NCBI GenBank assembly: GCA_002347125.1
Contig: DDXG01000222.1
Location: 1-8,664, forward strand
DNA length: 8,664 nucleotides
Origin: Phycisphaerales bacterium UBA2266
GTDB lineage: Bacteria; Planctomycetota; Phycisphaerae; Sedimentisphaerales; Anaerobacaceae
Direction of reading: 5' to 3'
The notes beneath the pieces are model-generated. The model saw nothing but the letters and a program-made list of their open reading frames with translations. It was not told the DNA's origin and did no database searches. Position 1 is the stretch's first letter. The number at the start of each line of letters is the position of its first letter. A program made the translations under genes and the position numbers. Shown here piece by piece: positions 1 to 5,128 of this stretch.

Positions 1-1769
1 AACCGGTACGCATGGATGTCATAGAGCACCGTCTGGTACAGCACATCGTCCTGCGTGTCGGCGATCTCTGCGCCGGGGAACGTGGCCACCCGGCCGCCGG
101 CCCGTCCCGGCTGCGGTTGCGGCGGCTCGGCCGGTTGGCGAGGGGAGCCGAAATCCGGATTCCAGCCGCACTGGTGCCACGCCGCGTGCGCCAGCGCCGA
201 GACGTTCGGCCCGAGAATCCGCGTCCGCCAGTGAATGCCCAGCAATCCCGTGCATCCGTATTCCAGGGCGTCGGCGGCATCGCGGCGCATCCGGCCGACC
301 CATAACTGCGGTATCACCATACCGGGGTCGTCCTCCAGCCATGGGATCGCCCACTTCGGCCGGTCCTTCGCGTCGGCGAACCCCGGCTCCACCGGCTCGA
401 AGCCCACGTTGCGGTTGATGCAACTGATGGGCATCTCCTTTGGCAGGAACTCATCGAACAGGGCCCTGTTGCTCGGCGGCCCCAGCACCCATCCGCACGT
501 TGCCAGGGTAAAGGGCGCATCGACCGCCTCGGCGGCCGCGATGGCCGCCTTCAGGTCCGCCAGCGTGGCGTCGATCTCCTCCTGCTTGACGTTGCTCCAC
601 GTCCAGTTCTCCGGCGTCCAGAACCAGTAATAGTCCAGCGGATACGCCCTCGTGATCCGGCGGAACATGCCTTCATAGACCTTCTGCACGGCCGCGGGGT
701 CAGCGGGGTCGAGCCCCCTTTCCCGCATCCGATCCTTGACGACGTTCGGGATAATCAGCGGCGTCTCCGTTCCCACGCAGGTCTTGATCCCGAGCCCGCG
801 GGCAAAGGTGAACGCCTCGCCGAGCATGTCCGCGGCCCGGTTGAATACCTCATTGCACTGCTGCGGTGTCTGTGGCCACGGCATCATCCCGTGCATCACG
901 GCCGGGCCGTAGTCATCCCGCTCGAAGAACCGGTCGGCCCCAAATGTGTAATCGCCTGTCTTCATCGCGGCGTAACCCCAGTTGCCCCGCAGGGTATTGC
1001 TCCAGCTTGACCGCGAACTGAAGCTGACCCGGCCGTCCTCGCCCATGTCGTCGGCCGGCCCGATCCACACCGTCGGCTCGGGCCCGACGCCGCCTTCCGG
1101 GTATGTATGCAGACCGAGGAAGTTCATCCGCAGCTTGGGCAACTGCGCGAGGATCGCCTTGTAGTCGTCCAGCTCCCACCAGTCGGGCCCCTCCGGGAAG
1201 TCGTGAAACGGCTGAATCCCCCGGATGCTAAACAGTGGCGAGCCCTTCTCGTCGATCTGCGGCATTGCGAAGGCGACCTGCTCATCCGGCACGGTATCGC
1301 CATGCAGGTAGAACCTGGCCCCGATGTGCTCGGCAAACCGGTACGCCGCGTACAACGTCGCGACCCGGTCCACGCCGCATACGAGCACGCATCGCCGGCC
1401 CTTGTGCTCGACGGTCTTGACCAGATACTCCTGCGCCCCCAGGTTGTTGACGGCAAAGGCTACATCCGGCAGGTCTTTTTTCCACGCTGCAAGCATCACC
1501 CGGCTGCTGTCACTGACGATAATCGCCTCGCGGCCGGGCGGGACCGTGCGAACCTCCTCAATGGCCGCCAGAGAGCCCGTCCGCAGGTATATGTAGCGGC
1601 GAATCTCTCTGGCCGCCAGCTTCTCCAGCTTCGATGCCCCGACGGTCACCACAATCACTGGCGGCGAACCCCCTTGCCAACAACCGCCGCCGCCGTCTTC
1701 CTCGCATCCGAGCGCCCCCGCCAGAATCGCCGCGGTAACCGCAATGAAAAGGCCCTGCTTCGCAGTCAT
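1..1769 (-). CDS. Exported alpha-glucuronidase-like (GH67 N-terminal type) glycoside hydrolase, C-terminus beyond left edge
   Basis: An uninterrupted reading frame of 589 codons starts at the ATG at 1769-1767 and runs off the left edge. A strong Shine-Dalgarno (GGAGGA, 1780-1775) lies 5 nt upstream and fixes this start. The N-terminus (MTAKQGLFIAVTAAILAGAL, then GC at 21-22) is an export signal. Cys22 could be a lipoprotein cysteine, but the lipobox (ALGC) is weak. Residues about 37-165 look like the alpha-glucuronidase N-terminal/hexosaminidase b-type fold: an ASKLEKLAAREIRRYIYLRTG helix, then VLVCGVDRVATLYAAYRFAE and GARFYLHGDTVPDE. This pattern is usual before a TIM-barrel glycosidase. Residues about 180-540 read as such a barrel (FHDFPEGPDWWELDDYK, LRMNFLGLHTYPEGG, DYYWFWTPENWTW, CTGLLGIHWRTR). 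I cannot assign catalytic residues. A proline-rich linker (549-555, PPQPQPG) suggests a further domain past the edge. The likely role is release of uronic acids from plant or algal glycans. The fold call is moderately sure; the substrate is inference. Confidence 0.72.
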   Translation of the reverse strand, partial: MTAKQGLFIAVTAAILAGALGCEEDGGGGCWQGGSPPVIVVTVGASKLEKLAAREIRRYIYLRTGSLAAIEEVRTVPPGREAIIVSDSSRVMLAAWKKDLPDVAFAVNNLGAQEYLVKTVEHKGRRCVLVCGVDRVATLYAAYRFAEHIGARFYLHGDTVPDEQVAFAMPQIDEKGSPLFSIRGIQPFHDFPEGPDWWELDDYKAILAQLPKLRMNFLGLHTYPEGGVGPEPTVWIGPADDMGEDGRVSFSSRSSWSNTLRGNWGYAAMKTGDYTFGADRFFERDDYGPAVMHGMMPWPQTPQQCNEVFNRAADMLGEAFTFARGLGIKTCVGTETPLIIPNVVKDRMRERGLDPADPAAVQKVYEGMFRRITRAYPLDYYWFWTPENWTWSNVKQEEIDATLADLKAAIAAAEAVDAPFTLATCGWVLGPPSNRALFDEFLPKEMPISCINRNVGFEPVEPGFADAKDRPKWAIPWLEDDPGMVIPQLWVGRMRRDAADALEYGCTGLLGIHWRTRILGPNVSALAHAAWHQCGWNPDFGSPRQPAEPPQPQPGRAGGRVATFPGAEIADTQDDVLYQTVLYDIHAYR

Positions 1770-1807
1770 AAGAGTCCTCCATGAAAGAACATGTTGTCCG
1801 GCAGCCC

Positions 1808-1836
1808 ATCTTAATCGCTCGGTGGCTCACCGGCAA
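1808..1836 (-). promoter_or_regulatory. Candidate sigma-70-type promoter for the GH67N-like gene
   Basis: Reading the minus strand, TTGCCG (1836-1831) is separated by exactly 17 nt from TAAGAT (1813-1808). Each hexamer matches the housekeeping consensus at 4 of 6 bases. A start of transcription near 1801 would give a leader of about 30 nt before the ATG at 1769. It is the best-spaced pair I found in this divergent spacer, but the matches are moderate. Confidence 0.4.
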
Positions 1837-1887
1837 TGGTCCGTTTCTCATGGCGGTAGGCGAGCTAAAGGGGGCCGGGCGACGTGT

Positions 1888-1988
1888 TGTCATGCTGAAC
1901 GCAGTGAAGCATCTGGGCATTGAACGCCAGAGGTGATATGCTTACTGTCGGCCCGCGGACGAGATGCTTCGCTCCGCTCAGCACGACA
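1888..1988. repeat. Long imperfect inverted repeat of the interspersed 'AERSEAS' palindrome type
   Basis: A 27-nt left arm (1888-1914, beginning TGTCATGCTGAACG) and a 27-nt right arm (1962-1988, ending CTCAGCACGACA) are reverse complements with 4 mismatches, separated by 47 nt. Translated on the minus strand, the right arm gives the peptide AERSEAS; in another frame the left arm reads LSGAKHLV. Both are familiar as spurious peptides produced by a short palindromic repeat scattered through many environmental bacterial genomes. That family link is from memory, while the arms are seen directly. The right arm ends at the first base of the AAGGAG ribosome-binding site of the following gene, so a transcript crossing the element could fold next to the start codon. 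It may be a miniature mobile or REP-like element. Confidence 0.8.
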
Positions 1989-2000
1989 AGGAGACACAAC

Positions 2001-3245
2001 ATGAACGGTAATCGACGCAGGTTTTTGAAATCCACGCTGGGCCTGACAATGGCCGCATCCTTGGTCGATGCGGGCCCAGCCCAAACCCGGACGGTGGACA
2101 TCGAGACCCTCGATGCCGCGGCCGGCGCCCGTGTCCTGAAACTCGACGCCTTCAAGACACCGGTCCGGATTGCCTCTATCGAGCTTCTGCGAAGCGGCCG
2201 GTTCCACTTTGTCCGCACCCGCAGCGCCGACGGGGCCGAAGGTATCTCCATCACCAACAGCCGCGTCGAGTACCTCTACCCCATCTTCCACCGGCTCGTC
2301 GCCCCATATTTCATCGGCAAGGACGCCCGCGATTTGGAATCGCTCATCGACGGTGTCTACGTCCACGCCAGCAACTACAAGCTCAGTTCTCCGGCCCTGT
2401 GGTGCCCTGTTGCCTGGATCGAGTTCAGCGTGCTCGACATGCTCGGGCGCATCGCGGGCCGCCACGTCGGCGAACTCTTCGGCCCGCGCCTGCGCGACAG
2501 CGTCTCGATGTACTACGCCAGCGGCAACCGCAACACGACCCCACAGCAGGAGGTCGAGGTCCTCCGCGGCCTCATCGAGAAGGCCGGCACCCGGGCGGTC
2601 AAGTTCAAGGTCGGCGGCCGCATGAGCAACAACGCCGACTCCATCGGCGGCCGCAGCGAGGGCCTTATCCGCATCGTCCGCAAGGCCCTTGGCGACGACG
2701 TGGCCATCTTCGCCGACTCCAACGGCTCCTACGACGCCGCCCACGCCATCGAGCTGGGCAAACTCATGCAGGACCACCGCATCGACATGTTCGAGGAACC
2801 CTGCCCGTTCGACCACCTCGAAGAGACCAAACGCGTCGCCGACGCCCTCGACATTCCCATCGCCGGCGGCGAGCAGGAATCGAGCCAGCGGCGTTTCCGC
2901 TGGATGATCCACAATGCCGCTCTCCAGATCGTCCAGCCGGACCTGCACTACTACGGCGGCTACATCCGCGCGACCCGCGTCGCCCGGATGGCCGCGGCCG
3001 CCGGGTTGACCGTCGTGCCCCACATGTCCGGCGACGGTGTCGGCTATGTCGATGTCCTGAACTTCTGCTCCTTCACCCCCAACATCGGCCCCTTCCACGA
3101 ATACAAAGGCGGCATCGAAGAAACCGGGCCCTGGTGCGACCCGCCCCTGCAATTCAAAGACGGCGCCATCAACATCCCCCAGGGCCCAGGCGCCGGCATT
3201 ACGCCAGACCCGCAACTCCTCGCCAAGGCCCAACCCCTCGAATAG
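2001..3245 (+). CDS. Tat-exported mandelate racemase/muconate lactonizing enzyme-like protein (enolase superfamily)
   Basis: This 414-residue protein starts at the ATG at 2001, 7 nt after AAGGAG (1988-1993). An in-frame ATG 27 codons upstream is rejected: it lies in the repeat and would put residues ahead of the Tat signal. The N-terminus NRRRFLKSTLGL is a textbook twin-arginine motif, so the folded enzyme is probably exported. Residues about 54-170 form the capping domain. The barrel carries the mandelate-racemase set: KxK at K201/K203, metal ligands D239 (FADSNGSY), E265/E266 (FEEP) and E291 (AGGEQE), then D314 (QPDLHYYGG) and H341 (VVPHMSG) as the Asp-His dyad. All key residues are present, so catalysis is expected: abstraction of the proton alpha to a carboxylate, with Mg2+. 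Family relatives dehydrate or racemise sugar acids. The exact substrate cannot be read. The gene lies head-to-head with the alpha-glucuronidase-like gene, which fits a sugar-acid role by inference. Confidence 0.9.
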   Translation: MNGNRRRFLKSTLGLTMAASLVDAGPAQTRTVDIETLDAAAGARVLKLDAFKTPVRIASIELLRSGRFHFVRTRSADGAEGISITNSRVEYLYPIFHRLVAPYFIGKDARDLESLIDGVYVHASNYKLSSPALWCPVAWIEFSVLDMLGRIAGRHVGELFGPRLRDSVSMYYASGNRNTTPQQEVEVLRGLIEKAGTRAVKFKVGGRMSNNADSIGGRSEGLIRIVRKALGDDVAIFADSNGSYDAAHAIELGKLMQDHRIDMFEEPCPFDHLEETKRVADALDIPIAGGEQESSQRRFRWMIHNAALQIVQPDLHYYGGYIRATRVARMAAAAGLTVVPHMSGDGVGYVDVLNFCSFTPNIGPFHEYKGGIEETGPWCDPPLQFKDGAINIPQGPGAGITPDPQLLAKAQPLE

Positions 3246-3356
3246 CCCCGCCCACGGCCAATGCAGCCAGCCTGAAGCGCCCCGCTGCTTCCTGCCGACC
3301 GAATCCTGAACGCTCACTTCGCTCGGGCAAAGGGTTAAAGGGACAGAAGCCGGAGT
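3246..3356. other. Convergent spacer with repeat-like motifs, no gene
   Basis: Between the enolase-like stop codon and the 3' end of the intron I see no gene and no clear hairpin-plus-T-run terminator. Two motifs look repeat-derived. The minus strand of 3311-3326 reads CCCGAGCGAAGTGAGC, similar to the AERSEAS palindrome core. TTAAAGGGACAG at 3335-3346 resembles TTAAAGGGGTCCG at 7985-7997 and TTAGGGACAG on the minus strand at 8341-8332. The second motif lies 10 nt from the intron boundary and forms part of its 3' exon. Confidence 0.4.
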
Positions 3357-3448
3357 GTAGAGTCGGGATGTGGCGGGGTGGCGGTCGCCCACTCCGTTTC
3401 CACATTCGGCTCATCAAACCGGACGTGCGGTTCTCCCGCATCCGGCTT
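3357..3448 (-). ncRNA. Group II intron domains V and VI with bulged branch-point adenosine
   Basis: Domain V: AAGCCGGA (3448-3441) pairs with UCCGGUUU (3423-3416). An upper stem UGCGG/CCGCA is capped by GAGAA, with a two-base bulge on the 3' side. The catalytic AGC triad lies in the lower 5' strand. Domain VI: AUGUGG (3405-3400) pairs with CCACAU (3373-3368), and inside it CGG pairs with CCG and GUGG with CCAC. At the base, CG (3408-3407) pairs with CG (3365-3364) and GAG (3412-3410) with CUC (3362-3360). Adenosine 3363 is left bulged between these helices, 7 nt from the 3' end, the canonical branch-point position. This is the strongest evidence that the ribozyme core is intact. Confidence 0.85.
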
Positions 3449-3724
3449 TCGGACAAGGTCGCACGCTTGCTTTCTCAGCGACACCGGCCTTCCCTGCATT
3501 GTCGCCAGGTCGGCTCCTGCAAACTTCCTGTTTCAGGGCCTGCTCAGCGTTCACTCGCGCTGCGGCCTGCATGCTCGCCACGTCACCCAAGGTGACCCTC
3601 TACATCGGAGTGCTTGAAGCCACTTCGTTACCTCCATGACCGCTCCGATTGCTACCGGCTGGAGCAACTCGGTTGCCGGGCGGGAATTGCACCCGCTGAC
3701 GATCGGCACCTTTTCACGGCGCAC
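3357..3724 (-). mobile_element. Compact ORF-less group II intron, one base after a stop codon
   Basis: Reading the minus strand, the element opens with GTGCGCC at 3724, matching the GUGYG 5' end of group II introns. A hairpin typical of domain I follows (GCGGG-UGCAAUU-CCCGC, 3696-3680). Next come nested stems CCGG/CCGG around CAAC-CGA-GUUG, and CGGAG/CUCCG enclosing GAAG-UGG-CUUC. Domain V (3448-3416) and domain VI end the element. The 3' end is CUCUAC at 3362-3357, giving the usual AY end and a 368-nt intron. No reverse transcriptase/maturase is encoded, so any mobility or protein-assisted splicing would need help in trans. The 5' junction is TTTTGAC|GTGCG, where TGA (3728-3726) is the stop of the dockerin-SUMF gene. 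I did not find a convincing EBS1 for this exon. It may be a small IIC-like intron or a deletion derivative. Precise ends are inferred from motifs. Confidence 0.82.
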
Positions 3725-3725
3725 G

Positions 3726-4808
3726 TCAAAAGTCCACGGCAACACGGAAGCCGACGTCGTAGCAGAGATCGTCGGGCCAACTGTAGCCACGGCTCGCCGC
3801 GCGGCAGATGTACGCGCTGCGGCCCCAACCGCCGCCGCGGGCAATACGGACGTCGCCACTGGGTGGGCCCGCTGGGTTATTGGAGGGACTGGAACCATAA
3901 TACGAAAATGAATACCAGTCGTTGCACCACTCGTAGACGTTGCCCGCCATGTCATGCAGGCCGTAGTTGTTGACGGCAAAGCTGCCCGCCGGCGATGTAT
4001 AGGGGTATCCTCCCTTGTTCCACGTCGGGTGATAGCCACGAGTCGGGCTGGTGTCATACGAATAACTCGAAATGCTGTAGTAATTGGCCTGGCTGTGGGT
4101 GATCGCATCGCCCCAGGGGAATCGCCTGCCTGGCAGCCCGCCTCGTGCGGCATACTCCCACTCGGCCTCTGTCGGCAGATGTACACCGTTACGCAATGGG
4201 TAGATCGGCAGCAGGGTCGTCGTATCGTAGCAGAGTTGCCTGCCCAACTGTTGGCTCCTCCAGTTGCACCAGGCCACGGCCCCGTACCAGGTTACAGATA
4301 CCATAGGGTCATTGACCATACTGCGCTCGTTCTTGGTCCGCACGCTGAATGAGCCACCGTTGTAGACAATCTGACTGCGAGCCCACTCGTCTGCAATTTC
4401 GGTCGTCCACGTCCCGCAATACAGATACGCCGTCCCGGAACCGGCCTTATAGACCACGCCGCTGGTGACCGTGATCAGGCCCTGGCTCATGGCCGAATTG
4501 AGGAAGTCGCAATACTGCTGGTTTGTGATCTCGTGCTTGCCCATGTAGAACGAGTCCACCGTCACGGTATGAACAGGCAGTTCATCCCACCGGCCCTCAC
4601 CGAAGCTGTCGCCCATCTCGAACGTGCCGCCGGGGATGAAGGCGAATTCGCAGGGGTCGGGGGCCTGCCAGAGCCAGTTGTCGCAGATGGCGGCGATATC
4701 GTGCATATCCACGACGCCGTCGCCGGTAACGTCCGCCGGATTGGATGCCCATGCCGGCCTCGCCCATACAGCCAGAACCATGAACCCGATGATGGCCGGC
4801 TTTCCCAT
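3726..4808 (-). CDS. Exported dockerin-like/SUMF (formylglycine-generating-enzyme-like) domain protein
   Basis: This 360-residue protein starts at the ATG at 4808-4806, 7 nt after GGAGGA (4821-4816). Residues 1-21 are a signal peptide (MGKPAIIGFMVLAVWARPAW, then A). Residues 26-37 (DVTGDGVVDMHD) form one dockerin-like calcium loop with D26, T28, D30, D34 and D37, followed by the NWL helix end. Such single copies are common in exported planctomycete proteins. Residues about 55-360 are a SUMF/FGE fold: IPGGTFEMG, HEITNQQYCDFL, VSVTWYGAVAWCNW, LPTEAEWEYAARGG, PWGD, GLHDMAGNVYEWCNDWY, ARGGGWG and GFRVAV. Near the C-terminus, only C335 (YICRAASR) lies where true sulfatase-activating enzymes carry a cysteine pair, so formylglycine synthesis is doubtful. 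A surface, binding or other oxidative role is more likely. The gene has its own consensus promoter, and a group II intron follows the stop by one base. Confidence 0.9.
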   Translation of the reverse strand: MGKPAIIGFMVLAVWARPAWASNPADVTGDGVVDMHDIAAICDNWLWQAPDPCEFAFIPGGTFEMGDSFGEGRWDELPVHTVTVDSFYMGKHEITNQQYCDFLNSAMSQGLITVTSGVVYKAGSGTAYLYCGTWTTEIADEWARSQIVYNGGSFSVRTKNERSMVNDPMVSVTWYGAVAWCNWRSQQLGRQLCYDTTTLLPIYPLRNGVHLPTEAEWEYAARGGLPGRRFPWGDAITHSQANYYSISSYSYDTSPTRGYHPTWNKGGYPYTSPAGSFAVNNYGLHDMAGNVYEWCNDWYSFSYYGSSPSNNPAGPPSGDVRIARGGGWGRSAYICRAASRGYSWPDDLCYDVGFRVAVDF

Positions 4809-4841
4809 TGTCCTGTCCTCCAGATCAATCAGATCGGCCGC

Positions 4842-4866
4842 GTGGGCAAAGACGGCATTTGCCCAC
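4842..4866 (-). promoter_or_regulatory. Perfect 9-bp hairpin in the leader of the dockerin-SUMF gene
   Basis: GTGGGCAAA (4842-4850) and TTTGCCCAC (4858-4866) are perfect reverse complements around a 7-nt loop (GACGGCA). The hairpin sits between the consensus promoter and the start codon, 33 nt upstream of the ATG, in an RNA leader of about 105 nt. It lacks a T-run on the transcribed side, so it is not an ordinary terminator. It could affect mRNA stability or translation, or be a copy of an interspersed palindromic repeat. No function is shown by the sequence. Confidence 0.6.
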
Positions 4867-4919
4867 CCTGCCGGCTGCCTCGATTACATTCCTGCGACGA
4901 ACTCCGACGCGCAGACCAT

Positions 4920-4948
4920 ATTATACCGGCAAACACCCGCACTGTCAA
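4920..4948 (-). promoter_or_regulatory. Consensus-perfect sigma-70-type promoter for the dockerin-SUMF gene
   Basis: On the minus strand TTGACA (4948-4943) is followed after exactly 17 nt by TATAAT (4925-4920). Both hexamers match the housekeeping consensus at 6 of 6 bases with ideal spacing. Transcription would start near 4913, giving a leader of about 105 nt that contains the 4842-4866 hairpin. Such a perfect match by chance in GC-rich DNA, at the right place and orientation, is unlikely. Confidence 0.8.
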
Positions 4949-5015
4949 GGCTCGATTTCGCAAGAGATCATCTTCACCATCACTTCCGGTTCAGCCAAGT
5001 TGCCGCGGCGGGCTG

Positions 5016-5043
5016 TTCAAACCGCGGTTTCAGCGGGTATACT
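5016..5043 (+). promoter_or_regulatory. Candidate promoter for the 813-residue exported protein
   Basis: TTCAAA (5016-5021, 4 of 6 consensus) is followed after 16 nt by TATACT (5038-5043, 5 of 6), in the right orientation for the gene at 5129. A start near 5050 would give a leader of about 80 nt. It is weaker than the divergent promoter at 4920-4948, and the roughly 70 nt between the two -35 boxes may hold shared regulatory sites. Confidence 0.42.
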
Positions 5044-5128
5044 CTGATTCGCTCGAAGGCCGCGGCCTGCCACTATGCCGGGGGGCAAATGGAGGGCCCG
5101 GTACGTTCTCTGTGTGAAGGGGCACTCA

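Noticed and set aside
1920..1948. Promoter for the enolase-like gene inside the palindrome loop (TTGAAC...TATGCT)
   Set aside because: The spacing is 11 nt, too short for a sigma-70 promoter; the alternative -10 at 17 nt (TTACTG) is poor.
1890..3392. A 500-codon open frame on the minus strand opposite the enolase-like gene
   Set aside because: It is the antisense shadow of a GC-rich gene with a complete Tat signal and all active-site residues. Its end includes the AERSEAS peptide of the repeat.
3551..4186. Minus-strand frame extending from the SUMF region into the intron
   Set aside because: It is out of frame with the SUMF protein and its C-terminal part is translated intron RNA sequence.
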